Assembly (NCBI RefSeq): GCF_029962605.1
Contig: NZ_CP124750.1
Span: 744,001 to 808,000, forward strand
Source: Serratia sarumanii
GTDB taxonomy: Bacteria; Pseudomonadota; Gammaproteobacteria; Enterobacterales; Enterobacteriaceae
Length of the DNA: 64,000 nucleotides
Reading direction: 5' to 3'
The notes beneath the pieces were generated by a model. It had not been told where the DNA came from and did no database searches. It saw only the letters and a program-made list of their open reading frames with translations. Positions within the stretch are counted from its first letter, which is position 1; each line of letters starts with the position of its first letter. This document shows positions 1 through 11,246 of this stretch, piece after piece. The position numbers were made by a program, and so were the translations under genes.

Positions 1-66
1 GAAGTGGCGGACAACCCGCGTGCGCGCAGCTCGGTGCTGCGTATTGCTGAGAGGATGCCCGCGTGA
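1..66 (+). CDS. rsmH: RsmH (MraW), 3' end only
   Basis: Only the last 21 codons and the TGA are inside the window, in frame 1. The tail (ending in [12 protein letters not shown]) and its place directly before ftsL fit RsmH, the 16S rRNA m4C1402 methyltransferase encoded near the start of dcw clusters. The stop overlaps the GTG start of ftsL in the string GTGA. The call rests mainly on gene order, because no catalytic motif is visible. Confidence 0.85.
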   Translation, partial: EVADNPRARSSVLRIAERMPA

Positions 67-383
67 TCGGCAACGAACGTCACGGCCTGGTCGGGGTGAT
101 TGGCGGCGATCTGCTGCGCAATGCCAAGATCCCCCTGATTTTACTGATTGCGTCACTGGTCTCCGCGGTTTTCGTGGTGACCACCGCGCACCGCACCCGC
201 CTGCTGACCGCCGAGCGCGAACAGCTGGTGCTGGAGCGCGATGCGCTGGATATCGAGTGGCGCAACCTGATTTTAGAAGAGAACGCCCTCGGCGATCACA
301 GCCGGGTTGAACGTATCGCGACAGAAAAACTGCAGATGCAACACGTTGATCCATCGCAGGAAAATATCATCGTTAAACAATGA
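63..383 (+). CDS. ftsL: Cell division protein FtsL
   Basis: 106 aa bitopic inner-membrane protein of the divisome. It forms the FtsQLB subcomplex and activates FtsWI septal peptidoglycan synthesis. A short cytoplasmic N-terminus is followed by one hydrophobic segment (about residues 22-42), then a leucine-rich periplasmic coiled coil (about 45-80) and a short tail. The start is GTG at 63, overlapping the rsmH stop; this frame gives the expected enterobacterial N-terminus [16 protein letters not shown]. It is 42 bases upstream of ftsI, which has its own ribosome-binding site (AGGA at 416-420). Confidence 0.95.
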   Translation: MIGNERHGLVGVIGGDLLRNAKIPLILLIASLVSAVFVVTTAHRTRLLTAEREQLVLERDALDIEWRNLILEENALGDHSRVERIATEKLQMQHVDPSQENIIVKQ

Positions 384-425
384 ATGGTTTAACCGGAATA
401 ATGACACGGAGTAGAAAGGAAACGC

Positions 426-2189
426 ATGAAAGCAGCGCGCCCCGGTAAGTTGAGACGCCAGGAAGATCAGGCCAGCTTTGTCAGCTGGCGTTTTGCGTTG
501 CTGTGCGGCTGCATTTTGCTGGCGATGGTCGGCCTGATGCTGCGCGTCGCGTACCTGCAGGTCATCAACCCCGATCGTCTGGTGAAAGAAGGCGACATGC
601 GTTCGCTACGCGTGCAGGAAGTACCGACCGCGCGCGGCATGATCAGCGATCGCGCCGGCCGGCCGTTGGCGGTCAGCGTGCCGGTCAATGCGGTGTGGGC
701 GGATCCGAAAGAGCTGAACGAGCGCGGCGGCATCACGCTGGACAGCCGTTGGAAAGCGCTTTCCGATGCGCTGAACATCCCGCTGGACCAACTCTCAAAC
801 CGCATCAACGCTAACCCGAAAGGGCGCTTCGTTTATCTGGCGCGCCAGGTGAACCCGGCGATCGGCGACTACATCCACAAACTCAAGCTGCCGGGGATCT
901 ACCTGCGGCAGGAGTCGCGCCGGTACTACCCGGCGGGGCAGGTGACGTCGCATATCATCGGCGTGACCAATATCGACGGGCAAGGCATCGAAGGCGTCGA
1001 GAAGAGCTTCGACCGCTGGCTGACCGGGCAACCGGGCGAGAGAACGGTGCGTAAGGACCGCTTCGGCCGGGTGATCGAAGATATTTCCTCCGTCGACAGC
1101 CAGGCGGCGCACAACCTGGTGCTGAGCGTCGATGAACGCCTGCAGGCGCTGGTGTATCGCGAGCTGAACAACGCGGTGGCGTTCAACAAGGCCGAGTCGG
1201 GCACCGCGGTGCTGATCGACGTGAACACCGGCGAAGTGCTGGCGATGGCCAACAGCCCGTCTTACAACCCGAACAACATGGCCGGTACGCCGAAAGAGAC
1301 CATGCGTAACCGTGCTATCACCGATATTTTTGAACCCGGTTCAACCGTGAAGCCGATGGTGGTGATGACCGCGCTGCAAAACGGCGTGGTGAGAGAAAAC
1401 AGCGTGCTGAACACCATCCCGTACCGCATTCAGGGCCACGAGATCAAAGACGTGGCGCGGTACTCGGAGCTGTCATTGACCGGGATCTTGCAGAAGTCGA
1501 GTAACGTCGGTGTTTCAAAGCTGGCGTTAGCGATGCCGTCCTCAGCGTTAGTAGATACTTACTCTCGTTTTGGGCTGGGAAAAGCGACCAATTTGGGGCT
1601 GGTCGGAGAAAGCAGTGGCATATACCCAAAAAAACAACGGTGGTCTGACATAGAGAGGGCCACCTTCTCTTTCGGCTACGGGCTGATGGTAACTCCGTTA
1701 CAGTTGGCGCGAGTCTATGCAACGATCGGCAGCCTGGGCGTATATCGTCCATTGTCGATCACCAAGGTTGACCCTCCGGTCGCCGGCGAACGCGTTTTCC
1801 CTGAACCTCTGGTGCGTACCGTGGTGCACATGATGGAAAGCGTGGCCCTGCCGGGCGGCGGCGGCGTGAAAGCCGCCATCAAGGGATACCGTATCGCCAT
1901 CAAAACCGGTACCGCGAAAAAAGTGGGCCCGGACGGCAAATACGTCAACCGATACATCGCTTATACCGCCGGCGTCGCGCCGGCAAGTAACCCCCGTTTT
2001 GCCCTGGTGGTCGTCATCAATGACCCGCAGGGTGGGAAATACTATGGTGGCGCAATCTCCGCGCCGGTGTTCGGCGCCATCATGGGCGGCGTATTGCGCA
2101 CCATGAACGTCGAGCCTGACGCGTTGCCTACCGGTGACAAAAGCGAATTAGTGATTAACAAGAAAGAGGGTTCAGGTGGCAGATCGTAA
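426..2189 (+). CDS. ftsI: Peptidoglycan D,D-transpeptidase FtsI (PBP3)
   Basis: 587 aa class B penicillin-binding protein that cross-links septal peptidoglycan with FtsW. A cytoplasmic N-terminus is followed by a membrane anchor (about residues 22-45), a pedestal domain (about 60-230) and a transpeptidase domain. The active-site motifs are present: S306-T-V-K309 (SxxK), S358-S-N360 (SxN) and a KTG triad near 493. Length matches the E. coli protein (588 aa). The 3' end overlaps murE by 14 bases. The stretch from about 1495 to 1720 has codon use unlike the rest of the gene (TTA, ATA and AGG codons) and is treated separately as a candidate FtsO RNA. Confidence 0.98.
   Translation: MKAARPGKLRRQEDQASFVSWRFALLCGCILLAMVGLMLRVAYLQVINPDRLVKEGDMRSLRVQEVPTARGMISDRAGRPLAVSVPVNAVWADPKELNERGGITLDSRWKALSDALNIPLDQLSNRINANPKGRFVYLARQVNPAIGDYIHKLKLPGIYLRQESRRYYPAGQVTSHIIGVTNIDGQGIEGVEKSFDRWLTGQPGERTVRKDRFGRVIEDISSVDSQAAHNLVLSVDERLQALVYRELNNAVAFNKAESGTAVLIDVNTGEVLAMANSPSYNPNNMAGTPKETMRNRAITDIFEPGSTVKPMVVMTALQNGVVRENSVLNTIPYRIQGHEIKDVARYSELSLTGILQKSSNVGVSKLALAMPSSALVDTYSRFGLGKATNLGLVGESSGIYPKKQRWSDIERATFSFGYGLMVTPLQLARVYATIGSLGVYRPLSITKVDPPVAGERVFPEPLVRTVVHMMESVALPGGGGVKAAIKGYRIAIKTGTAKKVGPDGKYVNRYIAYTAGVAPASNPRFALVVVINDPQGGKYYGGAISAPVFGAIMGGVLRTMNVEPDALPTGDKSELVINKKEGSGGRS
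1560..1675 (+). ncRNA. ftsO: Candidate ftsI-internal sponge RNA (FtsO-like)
   Basis: Seen: inside ftsI, bases 1609-1619 read AAAGCAGTGGC, the exact complement of the RybB 5' seed as I recall it (GCCACTGCTTT). A hairpin follows at 1652-1670 (AGAGAGG, 5-base loop, CTTCTCT, one wobble). Codons here are rare for this genome (ATA twice, AGG once). Known: E. coli encodes FtsO within ftsI, an RNA that sponges RybB. Inferred: the element is conserved here. The ends given are only the boundaries of the visible signals; true 5' and 3' ends cannot be read from sequence. Confidence 0.45.
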
Positions 2190-3663
2190 TTTGCGCGACT
2201 TACTCGCCCCGTGGGTGCCGACGGCACCCGGGCGCGCGCTGCGGGAAATGACATTAGACAGCCGTGTGGCGGCTGCCGGGGATCTGTTTGTCGCCGTTGT
2301 CGGCCATCAAACGGATGGACGCCGCTATATTCCGCAGGCCATCGCGCAGGGCGTCGCCGCCGTGATCGCCGAAGCTGACGGTCAGGCCGAAGACGGCGCC
2401 ATCGTTGAAATGCACGGCGTGCCGGTGATCTACCTGAGCCAACTGAACCAGCGCCTTTCCGCGCTGGCCGGGCGTTTTTACCACCAGCCGGGCGAGCGTC
2501 TGCGTTTGGTCGGCGTGACCGGCACCAACGGCAAAACCACCACTACGCAGCTGCTGGCGCAGTGGAGCCAACTGCTGGGCGAAACCAGCGCGGTGATGGG
2601 CACCGTCGGCAACGGCCTGCTGGGCCAGGTGTGCCCGACCGAGAATACCACCGGTTCTGCGGTGGATGTTCAACACGTATTAAACGAGCTGGCGGAACAG
2701 GGCGCGACCTTCGCCGCCATGGAAGTTTCTTCCCACGGTCTGGTGCAACACCGGGTGGCGGCGCTGCCGTTCGCCGCGGCGGTCTTCACCAACCTGAGCC
2801 GCGATCACCTGGATTACCACGGTGATATGGCCAATTACGAGGCGGCCAAATGGTCGCTGTTCGCCGCCCACAGCGTGGGGCAGGCGATCATCAACGCCGA
2901 CGATGAAGTCGGTCAGCGCTGGCTGAGAAAGCTGCCGGATGCGGTGGCGGTGACGATGCAGGGCAACCTGCAGCCGGGCTGCCACGGCCGCTGGCTGAAA
3001 ACCACGGCGATCGACTATCACGACAACGGCGCCACGGTTCGCTTCAGCTCCAGCTGGGGCGACGGCGAGATCGAAAGCCGCCTGATGGGCGCGTTCAACG
3101 TCAGCAACCTGCTGTTGGCCTTGGCGACGCTGCTGTCGCTGGGCTATCCGCTGGAGGCGCTGGTGGAAACCGGCAGCCGTCTGCAGCCGGTCTGCGGCCG
3201 CATGGAAGTGTTTAACGCGCCGGGCAAACCGACGGTAGTGGTGGATTACGCCCACACGCCGGATGCGCTGGAGAAAGCGCTGGAAGCCGCGCGCCTGCAC
3301 TGCCAGGGGCAGCTGTGGTGCGTGTTCGGCTGCGGCGGCGATCGCGACAAGGGCAAGCGTCCGCTGATGGGCGGCATCGCCGAACAGTTCGCCGATCGCG
3401 TGGTGATCACCGATGACAACCCGCGTACCGAAGAGCCGCGCGCGATTATCAACGATATCCTGACTGGATTGCTGGACGCCGGGCAGGCGCTGGTGATCCA
3501 CGGCCGCGCCGAAGCGGTAACCAGCGCCATCATGCAGGCGCAGGAACAGGACGTGGTGTTGGTGGCGGGCAAAGGCCACGAAGATTACCAATTGGTAGGC
3601 AACCGCCGCCTGGATTACTCCGACCGCACGACGGTCGCCCGACTGCTGGGGGTGCTGGCATGA
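2176..3663 (+). CDS. murE: UDP-MurNAc-tripeptide ligase MurE
   Basis: 495 aa cytoplasmic Mur ligase that adds meso-diaminopimelate to UDP-MurNAc-L-Ala-D-Glu. The ATP-binding loop [12 protein letters not shown] lies at about residues 113-124. The DNPR motif ([11 protein letters not shown], about 413), typical of enzymes that choose meso-DAP over lysine, is intact. The start is GTG, 14 bases inside the end of ftsI; this frame gives the usual N-terminus ([10 protein letters not shown]). The stop overlaps murF as ATGA, so the two are probably translationally coupled. Confidence 0.98.
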   Translation: MADRNLRDLLAPWVPTAPGRALREMTLDSRVAAAGDLFVAVVGHQTDGRRYIPQAIAQGVAAVIAEADGQAEDGAIVEMHGVPVIYLSQLNQRLSALAGRFYHQPGERLRLVGVTGTNGKTTTTQLLAQWSQLLGETSAVMGTVGNGLLGQVCPTENTTGSAVDVQHVLNELAEQGATFAAMEVSSHGLVQHRVAALPFAAAVFTNLSRDHLDYHGDMANYEAAKWSLFAAHSVGQAIINADDEVGQRWLRKLPDAVAVTMQGNLQPGCHGRWLKTTAIDYHDNGATVRFSSSWGDGEIESRLMGAFNVSNLLLALATLLSLGYPLEALVETGSRLQPVCGRMEVFNAPGKPTVVVDYAHTPDALEKALEAARLHCQGQLWCVFGCGGDRDKGKRPLMGGIAEQFADRVVITDDNPRTEEPRAIINDILTGLLDAGQALVIHGRAEAVTSAIMQAQEQDVVLVAGKGHEDYQLVGNRRLDYSDRTTVARLLGVLA

Positions 3664-5021
3664 GCCCTGTCTCTCTTCAGACACTGGCTGAGGTATTGAG
3701 CGCTGAGCTGATTGGCGCCGATTGCCAAATTGTCGAGGTGACGACAGACACCCGCAAGGTGACCGCCGGTTGCCTGTTTGTGGCGCTGAAAGGCGAGCGT
3801 TTCGACGCCCACGACTTCGCGGCGGATGCCGTAGCCGCAGGCGCCGGGGCGCTGCTGGTCAGTAAGCGCTTATTGGTGGACGTGCCGCAGCTGGTAGTGC
3901 AAGACACCCGTCTGGCGCTGGGGCAGCTTGGCGCCTGGGTGCGTCAGCAGGTGCCGGCGCGCGTGGTGGCGCTGACCGGTTCCTCGGGCAAGACCTCGGT
4001 GAAAGAAATGACCGCCGCCATTCTGCGCGAATGCGGCGAAGTGCTATATACCGCCGGCAACTTCAATAACGACATCGGCGTGCCGCTGACGTTGCTGCGT
4101 CTGGAACCGCAACATGATTTTGCCGTGATTGAGCTGGGCGCTAACCATATTGGCGAAATCGCTTACACCACCGCATTGACGCGGCCGCAGACCGCTTTGG
4201 TGAACAACCTGGCGGCGGCTCACCTGGAAGGCTTTGGCTCGCTGGCCGGCGTCGCCCAGGCGAAAGGTGAAATCTTTACCGGCCTGCCGGCCGACGGCGT
4301 GGCGATCATCAACGCCGATAACAACGACTGGCCGCACTGGCAGAACATGCTGGGCGGCAAAACCGTCTGGCGCTTCTCGCCGCAGGCTGCCGAAGGCGTG
4401 GACTTCTTCGCGGATAACGTGCGGGTAAACGGCGCGGGCACGCAGTTCACGCTGCACAGCCCGTTCGGCACCGCCGAGATCGCGCTGCCGCTGCCGGGGC
4501 GCCACAACGTGGCCAATGCGCTGGCGGCGACGGCGCTGGCGATGTCGGTGGGCGCCACCCTCGAAGCGGTGCGTCAGGGGCTGAAACAGCTGCAGGCGGT
4601 GCCGGGGCGTCTGTTCCCGGTGGCGCTGGCCGAAGGCAAGCTGCTGCTGGACGACAGCTATAACGCCAACGTCGGGTCGATGACCGCGGCGGCGCAGGTG
4701 CTGGCGGAAATGCCGGGCTACCGCGTAATGGTGGTCGGCGATATGGCCGAGCTGGGTGCGGAAGCGGAAGAGTGTCACCGTCAGGTGGGCGAAGCCGCCC
4801 GTCTGGCCGGCGTCGACAAAGTGATCAGCGTCGGCGGTTTGAGCCGCGTGCTGAGCGAAGCGTCCGGCAACGGCGAACATTATCAGGACAAGACTGCAGT
4901 GATCGCGCGCGTGGCGGAATTACTGTCGGAACATGCGGTCATTACCGTGTTAATCAAAGGTTCACGTAGTGCCGCAATGGAGCAGGTAGTACGCGCGTTA
5001 CAGGAGAAAGCACCATGTTAG
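3660..5021 (+). CDS. murF: UDP-MurNAc-pentapeptide synthetase MurF
   Basis: 453 aa ATP-dependent ligase that adds D-Ala-D-Ala to the tripeptide, the last cytoplasmic step. It has the Mur-ligase layout: N-terminal substrate domain (about residues 1-85), central ATPase domain with [11 protein letters not shown] (about 107-117), and a C-terminal domain with [11 protein letters not shown]. It overlaps murE by four bases (ATGA) and mraY by seven. Its D-Ala-D-Ala substrate comes from ddlB further down the cluster. Confidence 0.97.
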   Translation: MSPVSLQTLAEVLSAELIGADCQIVEVTTDTRKVTAGCLFVALKGERFDAHDFAADAVAAGAGALLVSKRLLVDVPQLVVQDTRLALGQLGAWVRQQVPARVVALTGSSGKTSVKEMTAAILRECGEVLYTAGNFNNDIGVPLTLLRLEPQHDFAVIELGANHIGEIAYTTALTRPQTALVNNLAAAHLEGFGSLAGVAQAKGEIFTGLPADGVAIINADNNDWPHWQNMLGGKTVWRFSPQAAEGVDFFADNVRVNGAGTQFTLHSPFGTAEIALPLPGRHNVANALAATALAMSVGATLEAVRQGLKQLQAVPGRLFPVALAEGKLLLDDSYNANVGSMTAAAQVLAEMPGYRVMVVGDMAELGAEAEECHRQVGEAARLAGVDKVISVGGLSRVLSEASGNGEHYQDKTAVIARVAELLSEHAVITVLIKGSRSAAMEQVVRALQEKAPC

Positions 5022-6097
5022 TTTGGCTGGCCGAGCATTTGGTCAAGTATTACTCAGGCTTCAACGTCTTTTCTTATCTGACGTTCCGAGCCATTGTCAG
5101 CCTGCTGACCGCGCTGTTCCTGTCGCTGTGGATGGGCCCGCGGGTGATCAAGCGCCTGCAAGAAATGTCCTTCGGCCAGGTGGTGCGTAACGACGGCCCC
5201 GAGTCGCACTTCAGCAAGCGCGGCACGCCGACCATGGGCGGCATCATGATCCTGACCTCCATCACCATTTCGGTGCTGATGTGGGCTTACCCGTCCAACC
5301 CGTATGTCTGGTGCGTGCTGTTCGTGCTGGTGGGGTACGGCATCGTCGGCTTCGTCGACGACTACCGCAAGGTGGTGCGTAAGGACACCAAAGGGCTGAT
5401 CGCCCGCTGGAAGTATTTCTGGCAGTCGGTGATTGCGCTGATTGTCGCATTCGCCATGTACGCCGTAGGAAAAGACACGCCAGCCACCGAGCTGGTTGTG
5501 CCGTTCTTTAAGGACGTGATGCCGCAGCTGGGCCTGCTGTATATCCTGCTGGCCTATTTCGTCATCGTCGGCACCAGCAACGCGGTCAACCTGACCGATG
5601 GCCTGGACGGCCTGGCGATCATGCCGACGGTATTCGTGGCGGCCGGCTTCGCGCTGGTGGCCTGGGCGACCGGTAACATGAACTTCGCCAACTACCTGCA
5701 TATTCCGTATCTGCGTCATGCCGGTGAGCTGGTGATCGTGTGTACCGCCATCGTCGGCGCCGGCCTCGGGTTCCTGTGGTTCAACACTTACCCGGCCCAG
5801 GTATTTATGGGCGACGTCGGTTCGTTGGCGCTGGGCGGCGCGCTGGGCACCATCGCGGTGCTGCTGCGTCAGGAGTTCTTGTTGGTGATCATGGGCGGCG
5901 TATTCGTGGTAGAGACGCTGTCGGTGATCCTGCAGGTGGGATCGTTCAAGCTGCGCGGGCAACGCATTTTCCGCATGGCGCCGATTCACCACCACTATGA
6001 ATTGAAAGGCTGGCCGGAGCCGCGCGTTATCGTGCGCTTCTGGATCATTTCGCTGATGCTGGTGCTGATTGGCCTGGCAACGCTGAAGGTGCGTTAA
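5015..6097 (+). CDS. mraY: Phospho-MurNAc-pentapeptide translocase MraY
   Basis: 360 aa polytopic inner-membrane enzyme, about ten helices. It transfers phospho-MurNAc-pentapeptide to undecaprenyl phosphate to give lipid I. Family signatures visible are [17 protein letters not shown] (catalytic and Mg-binding aspartates) and the HHHYELKGW loop near the C-terminus. Length equals that of E. coli MraY. The ATG lies inside the last codons of murF. Confidence 0.98.
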   Translation: MLVWLAEHLVKYYSGFNVFSYLTFRAIVSLLTALFLSLWMGPRVIKRLQEMSFGQVVRNDGPESHFSKRGTPTMGGIMILTSITISVLMWAYPSNPYVWCVLFVLVGYGIVGFVDDYRKVVRKDTKGLIARWKYFWQSVIALIVAFAMYAVGKDTPATELVVPFFKDVMPQLGLLYILLAYFVIVGTSNAVNLTDGLDGLAIMPTVFVAAGFALVAWATGNMNFANYLHIPYLRHAGELVIVCTAIVGAGLGFLWFNTYPAQVFMGDVGSLALGGALGTIAVLLRQEFLLVIMGGVFVVETLSVILQVGSFKLRGQRIFRMAPIHHHYELKGWPEPRVIVRFWIISLMLVLIGLATLKVR

Positions 6098-6099
6098 TC

Positions 6100-7419
6100 A
6101 TGGCAGACTATCAGGGTAGAAAAGTCGTCATCATCGGGTTGGGCCTCACTGGCCTGTCCTGTGTCGATTTCTTCATGGCGCGCGGCGTGACGCCGCGCGT
6201 GATGGATACCCGTATCGCGCCGCCAGGGTTGGACAAACTGCCTGAAAGCGTGGAGCGCCATCTGGGCGATCTGAATCAGGACTGGCTGCTGGCGGCGGAT
6301 CTGATCGTCGCCAGTCCGGGCGTCGCGCTGGCGACCCCGGCATTGAGCGCCGCGGCGGACGCCGGCGTGGAAATCGTCGGTGACGTCGAACTGTTCTGCC
6401 GTGAAGCGCAGGCGCCGATCGTGGCGATCACCGGCTCTAACGGTAAAAGCACCGTCACCACCCTGGTGGGCGAGATGGCGAAAGCCGCCGGTTGGGCGGT
6501 GGGCGTGGGCGGCAATATCGGCCTGCCGGCGCTGAGCCTGCTGCGCCAGGAATGCCAGCTTTACGTGCTGGAGTTGTCCAGCTTCCAGCTGGAAACGACG
6601 TATAGCCTGCGGGCGGCGGCGGCGACCATCCTGAACGTGACCGAAGATCATATGGATCGCTATCCGTTCGGCCTGCAGCAGTATCGCGGCGCCAAGCTGC
6701 GCGTGTATGAAAACGCCGCGGTGTGCGTGGTGAACGCCGACGATGCGCTGACCATGCCGGTGCGCGGCGCCGACGAGCGCTGCGTCAGCTTCGGCGCCGA
6801 CGTGGGCGACTATCACCTGAACCGTCAGCAGGGGGAAACTTGGCTGCGGGTGCGCGGTGAGAAAGTGCTGAATACGCGCGAGATGAAACTGACCGGCCGC
6901 CACAATTACACCAACGCCCTGGCGGCGCTGGCGTTGGCGGATGCGGTCAATATTCCGCGCGCGTCCAGCCTGAAGGCGCTGACCACCTTCACCGGCCTGG
7001 CGCACCGCTTCCAGCTGGCCTGGGAGAACAACGGCGTGCGTTGGATCAACGATTCCAAAGCCACCAACGTCGGCAGCACGGAAGCGGCGCTGAACGGCCT
7101 GCAGGTAGACGGCACGCTGCATCTGCTGCTGGGCGGCGACGGCAAGTCCGCCGATTTCTCGCCGCTGGCGCGCTATCTGCAGGGCGACAACGTGCGGCTG
7201 TATTGCTTTGGCCGCGATGGCGCCCAGCTGGCACAGCTGCGGCCGGAGGTGGCGACGCTGACCGAGACCATGGAGCAGGCGATGCGCGCCATCGCCGGCC
7301 GCGTACAGCCCGGCGATATGGTGTTGCTGTCGCCGGCCTGCGCCAGCCTCGATCAGTTCCGTAATTTTGAAGTGCGCGGCGATGAGTTCGCCCGCCTGGC
7401 GCAGGAGCTTGGCGGATGA
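6100..7419 (+). CDS. murD: UDP-MurNAc-L-alanine:D-glutamate ligase MurD
   Basis: 439 aa cytoplasmic ligase that adds D-glutamate to UDP-MurNAc-L-Ala. An N-terminal Rossmann-like domain ([13 protein letters not shown], about residues 9-21) binds UDP. The ATP loop is [11 protein letters not shown] (about 110-120), and HRFQ and NDSKATN mark the later Mur-ligase motifs. It starts two bases after the mraY stop and overlaps ftsW by four bases. Confidence 0.97.
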   Translation: MADYQGRKVVIIGLGLTGLSCVDFFMARGVTPRVMDTRIAPPGLDKLPESVERHLGDLNQDWLLAADLIVASPGVALATPALSAAADAGVEIVGDVELFCREAQAPIVAITGSNGKSTVTTLVGEMAKAAGWAVGVGGNIGLPALSLLRQECQLYVLELSSFQLETTYSLRAAAATILNVTEDHMDRYPFGLQQYRGAKLRVYENAAVCVVNADDALTMPVRGADERCVSFGADVGDYHLNRQQGETWLRVRGEKVLNTREMKLTGRHNYTNALAALALADAVNIPRASSLKALTTFTGLAHRFQLAWENNGVRWINDSKATNVGSTEAALNGLQVDGTLHLLLGGDGKSADFSPLARYLQGDNVRLYCFGRDGAQLAQLRPEVATLTETMEQAMRAIAGRVQPGDMVLLSPACASLDQFRNFEVRGDEFARLAQELGG

Positions 7420-8618
7420 AACTACGCTTGCCGAACTTCGGGCTGACAGAACGGATGAAAGACTGGGTGACCGGCGCGCGCGACAACGATGCGGTCAACA
7501 TGGTGCTGTACGATCGCACCCTGCTGTGGCTGACCTTCGGGTTGGCGATCATCGGCTTCGTGATGGTGACCTCGGCGTCGATGCCGATCGGCCAACGCCT
7601 GGCGGACGATCCGTTCCTGTTCGCCAAACGTGACGCGCTGTACCTCGGCCTGGCGTTCGGTCTGTCGCTGGTGACGCTGCGTATCCCGATGGAAGTTTGG
7701 CAGCGCTACAGCAACGTGATGCTGCTGATGTCGATCGTGATGCTGCTGATCGTGCTGGTGGTGGGGAGCTCGGTAAACGGGGCCTCGCGCTGGATCGCGC
7801 TCGGCCCGCTGCGTATTCAGCCGGCGGAGCTGTCCAAGCTGTCGCTGTTCTGCTACCTGGCGAGCTATCTGGTGCGCAAGGTGGAAGAGGTGCGCAGCAA
7901 CTTCTGGGGCTTCTGCAAGCCGATGGGCGTAATGGTGGTGCTGGCGGTGCTGCTGCTGGCGCAGCCGGACCTCGGTACCGTGGTGGTGCTGTTCATCACC
8001 ACGCTGGCGATGCTGTTCCTGGCCGGCGCGAAAATGTGGCAGTTCCTGGCGATCATCGGCTCCGGCGTGTTCGCCGTGGTGCTGCTGATCATCGCGGAAC
8101 CGTACCGTATGCGCCGCGTGACCTCGTTCTGGAACCCGTGGGCCGACCCGTTCGGCAGCGGCTACCAGCTGACCCAGTCGCTGATGGCGTTTGGCCGCGG
8201 CGAGTTCTGGGGGCAGGGGCTCGGCAACTCGGTGCAGAAACTCGAGTATTTGCCGGAAGCGCACACCGACTTCATCTTCTCCATTTTGGGTGAAGAACTG
8301 GGCTATATCGGTGTGGTTTTAGCCCTGTTAATGGTATTCTTCGTCGCTTTTCGCGCGATGTCCATCGGGCGCCGCGCGCTGGAGATCGACCAACGCTTCT
8401 CCGGCTTCCTGGCCTGCGCGATCGGCGTATGGTTCAGCTTCCAGGCGCTGGTTAACGTCGGTGCCGCGGCGGGCATGCTGCCGACCAAAGGTCTGACGCT
8501 GCCGCTGATCAGTTACGGCGGTTCAAGTTTGCTGATTATGTCGACGGCCATCGTGCTGTTGCTGCGAATTGATTATGAAACGCGCCTGACCAAGGCTCAG
8601 GCGTTTGTGAAGAGGTAA
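7416..8618 (+). CDS. ftsW: Lipid II glycosyltransferase FtsW
   Basis: 400 aa SEDS-family membrane protein that polymerises lipid II at the septum together with FtsI. About ten hydrophobic segments are visible after a cytoplasmic N-terminus. The extracytoplasmic loop contains QPDLGT and the conserved [13 protein letters not shown]...GLGNS and [10 protein letters not shown] motifs. The gene overlaps murD (ATGA) and is three bases from murG. Confidence 0.97.
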   Translation: MKLRLPNFGLTERMKDWVTGARDNDAVNMVLYDRTLLWLTFGLAIIGFVMVTSASMPIGQRLADDPFLFAKRDALYLGLAFGLSLVTLRIPMEVWQRYSNVMLLMSIVMLLIVLVVGSSVNGASRWIALGPLRIQPAELSKLSLFCYLASYLVRKVEEVRSNFWGFCKPMGVMVVLAVLLLAQPDLGTVVVLFITTLAMLFLAGAKMWQFLAIIGSGVFAVVLLIIAEPYRMRRVTSFWNPWADPFGSGYQLTQSLMAFGRGEFWGQGLGNSVQKLEYLPEAHTDFIFSILGEELGYIGVVLALLMVFFVAFRAMSIGRRALEIDQRFSGFLACAIGVWFSFQALVNVGAAAGMLPTKGLTLPLISYGGSSLLIMSTAIVLLLRIDYETRLTKAQAFVKR

Positions 8619-8621
8619 GGG

Positions 8622-9686
8622 ATGAGCGGGAAACCTAAGCGTTTAATGGTGATGGCAGGCGGTACCGGCGGGCACGTGTTCCCGGGGCTGGCGGTCGCGC
8701 ATCATCTGATGGCGCAGGGCTGGCAGGTGCGCTGGCTCGGAACCGCAGACCGAATGGAAGCCGATCTGGTGCCGAAGCACGGGATCGAGATTGATTTTAT
8801 CCGCATCTCCGGCCTGCGCGGCAAAGGCCTGAAGGCCCAGCTGACTGCGCCGCTGCGGATCTGGCAGGCGGTGCGCCAGGCGAAAGCCATCATGCGCAGC
8901 TATCAGCCGGACGTGGTGCTGGGGATGGGTGGTTACGTTTCCGGCCCCGGCGGCCTGGCGGCCTGGCAGTGCGGCATCCCGGTGGTGCTGCACGAGCAGA
9001 ACGGCATCGCCGGCTTGACCAACCGCTGGCTGGCGCGCATCGCCGCCAAAGTGATGCAGGCCTTCCCCGGCGCGTTCCCGAACGCCGAGGTGGTGGGCAA
9101 CCCGGTACGTACCGACGTGTTGGCGCTGCCGTTGCCGGCGGAGCGGTTGCAAGGACGCGAAGGCCCGATCCGCGTGCTGGTGATTGGCGGAAGTCAGGGC
9201 GCGCGCGTGCTGAATCAGACAGTTCCTGAAGTCGCGGCGCGTTTGGGCGATAGAATTACGCTCTGGCATCAGGTTGGCAAGGGCGCGCTGGAAACGGTGC
9301 TGCGCGACTACGAAAGGGTAGGGCAGACGCAGCACAAGGTGACCGAGTTCATCGACGACATGGCCGCCGCCTACGCCTGGGCCGACGTGGTGGTCTGCCG
9401 CTCCGGCGCGTTGACCGTCAGCGAAATCGCGGCGGCGGGGCTGCCGGCGATCTTCGTGCCGTTCATGCATAAGGATCGTCAGCAGTACTGGAACGCGCGC
9501 CCGCTGGAAGAAGCCGGCGCGGCGAAGATTATCGAACAGCCGCAGTTCAACGCCGATGTGGTGGCCGAACTGCTGGCGAGCTGGGATCGCAAGACGCTGC
9601 TGGCCATGGCCGAGAAAGCGCGCGCGGTCGCCATTCCGGACGCCACCGAGCGCGTGGCGGCGGAGCTGGTGCGGCTCGCCAAGTAA
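8622..9686 (+). CDS. murG: UDP-GlcNAc transferase MurG (lipid II synthesis)
   Basis: 354 aa GT-B glycosyltransferase at the inner face of the membrane. It adds GlcNAc to lipid I to make lipid II. The N-terminal glycine-rich loop [14 protein letters not shown] (about residues 9-22), GGYVSGPGG and [10 protein letters not shown] are all present. The C-terminal donor-binding stretch around [11 protein letters not shown] is intact. A good AGG sits upstream of the ATG. Confidence 0.97.
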   Translation: MSGKPKRLMVMAGGTGGHVFPGLAVAHHLMAQGWQVRWLGTADRMEADLVPKHGIEIDFIRISGLRGKGLKAQLTAPLRIWQAVRQAKAIMRSYQPDVVLGMGGYVSGPGGLAAWQCGIPVVLHEQNGIAGLTNRWLARIAAKVMQAFPGAFPNAEVVGNPVRTDVLALPLPAERLQGREGPIRVLVIGGSQGARVLNQTVPEVAARLGDRITLWHQVGKGALETVLRDYERVGQTQHKVTEFIDDMAAAYAWADVVVCRSGALTVSEIAAAGLPAIFVPFMHKDRQQYWNARPLEEAGAAKIIEQPQFNADVVAELLASWDRKTLLAMAEKARAVAIPDATERVAAELVRLAK

Positions 9687-9696
9687 CGAGTGCAGG

Positions 9697-9714
9697 GGTT
9701 CGGTGCGCCGAACC
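9697..9714 (+). other. Hairpin in the murG-murC gap
   Basis: In the 84-base gap between murG and murC, GGTTCGG (9697-9703) pairs perfectly with CCGAACC (9708-9714) around a TGCG loop. There is no T-run, so it is not a normal intrinsic terminator. It may stabilise or process the transcript. Confidence 0.4.
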
Positions 9715-9770
9715 TGAATAAAAGCAATGTGATGTAGGGCCGGGGTACCGGATCCGGATTAGAGAGAGTG

Positions 9771-11246
9771 ATGAATACACAACAACTGGCGAAACTACGT
9801 ACTATCGTGCCCGAGATGCGTCGCGTCCGGCACATTCACTTTGTCGGCATCGGTGGTGCCGGCATGGGTGGTATCGCCGAAGTGTTGGCAAACGAAGGGT
9901 ATCAGATCAGCGGCTCCGACCTGGCGCCGAATCCGGTCACCCAACAGTTGAGCGCGCTCGGGGCGACGATTTACTTCAATCACCGTCCGGAAAACGTGCT
10001 GGATGCGAGCGTGGTAGTGGTGTCTACCGCCATCTCCGCCGACAACCCGGAGATCGTCGCCGCCCGTGAAGCGCGCATCCCGGTGATCCGCCGCGCAGAG
10101 ATGCTGGCGGAGCTGATGCGTTTTCGCCACGGCATCGCTATCGCCGGCACGCACGGCAAAACCACCACCACGGCGATGGTCTCGAGCATTTACGCCGAAG
10201 CCCGCCTGGACCCGACCTTTGTCAACGGCGGGCTGGTGAAGGCGGCGGGCACCCATGCGCGACTGGGGTCCAGCCGTTATCTGATCGCGGAAGCGGATGA
10301 GAGCGATGCGTCGTTCCTGCATCTGCAGCCGATGGTGGCCGTGGTCACCAATATCGAAGCCGACCACATGGACACCTACCAGGGCGACTTTGAGAACCTG
10401 AAGCAGACGTTTATCAATTTCTTGCACAACCTGCCGTTCTACGGCCGCGCGGTGATGTGCATCGACGATCCGGTAGTGCGCGAGCTGTTGCCGCGCGTGG
10501 GTCGCCACATCACCACCTATGGCTTCAGTGAAGATGCCGATGTGCGCATCGAAGACTACCGGCAGATTGGGCCGCAGGGGCACTTTACCCTGAGCCGTCA
10601 GGACAAGCCGTTGCTGACGGTGACGCTGAACGCGCCGGGCCGCCACAATGCGTTGAACGCCGCAGCGGCGGTAGCGGTAGCGACCGAAGAAGGCATCGAC
10701 GACGAAGATATCCTGCGCGCGCTGGCGGGCTTCCAGGGCACCGGGCGCCGCTTCGATTTCCTCGGCGAGTTCCCGCTGGAGCCGGTCAACGGCAAAGCGG
10801 GCAGCGCGATGCTGGTGGACGACTACGGCCACCATCCGACCGAAGTGGACGCCACGCTGAAAGCGGCGCGCGCCGGCTGGCCGGACAAGCGTCTGGTGAT
10901 GATCTTCCAGCCGCACCGTTATACGCGCACCCGCGATCTGTACGACGATTTCGCCAACGTGCTGTCGCAGGTGGATGTGCTGCTGATGCTCGACGTGTAC
11001 GCCGCCGGCGAAGCGCCGATCCCGGGCGCGGACAGCCGTTCGCTGTGCCGCACCATCCGCAGCCGCGGCAAGCTGGATCCGATCCTGGTTTCCGATGCCG
11101 ATACCGTGCCGGAAACCCTGGCGCAGCTGCTGCAGGATGAAGACCTGGTGCTGGTGCAAGGCGCCGGCAACGTGGGCAAAATCGCCCGTAAACTGGCCGA
11201 GCTGAAGCTGCAGCCGCCGAAGAAAGAGGAGGAGCACCATGGCTGA
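9771..11246 (+). CDS. murC: UDP-MurNAc:L-alanine ligase MurC
   Basis: 491 aa. It commits UDP-MurNAc to peptide addition by attaching L-alanine. The N-terminal UDP-binding loop [17 protein letters not shown] (about residues 23-39) is followed by the ATP loop [11 protein letters not shown] (about 126-136) and [10 protein letters not shown] start at ATG 9771 rather than GTG 9768, because [10 protein letters not shown] is the standard N-terminus and GAGAGAG sits just upstream. It overlaps ddlB by eight bases. Confidence 0.97.
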   Translation: MNTQQLAKLRTIVPEMRRVRHIHFVGIGGAGMGGIAEVLANEGYQISGSDLAPNPVTQQLSALGATIYFNHRPENVLDASVVVVSTAISADNPEIVAAREARIPVIRRAEMLAELMRFRHGIAIAGTHGKTTTTAMVSSIYAEARLDPTFVNGGLVKAAGTHARLGSSRYLIAEADESDASFLHLQPMVAVVTNIEADHMDTYQGDFENLKQTFINFLHNLPFYGRAVMCIDDPVVRELLPRVGRHITTYGFSEDADVRIEDYRQIGPQGHFTLSRQDKPLLTVTLNAPGRHNALNAAAAVAVATEEGIDDEDILRALAGFQGTGRRFDFLGEFPLEPVNGKAGSAMLVDDYGHHPTEVDATLKAARAGWPDKRLVMIFQPHRYTRTRDLYDDFANVLSQVDVLLMLDVYAAGEAPIPGADSRSLCRTIRSRGKLDPILVSDADTVPETLAQLLQDEDLVLVQGAGNVGKIARKLAELKLQPPKKEEEHHG

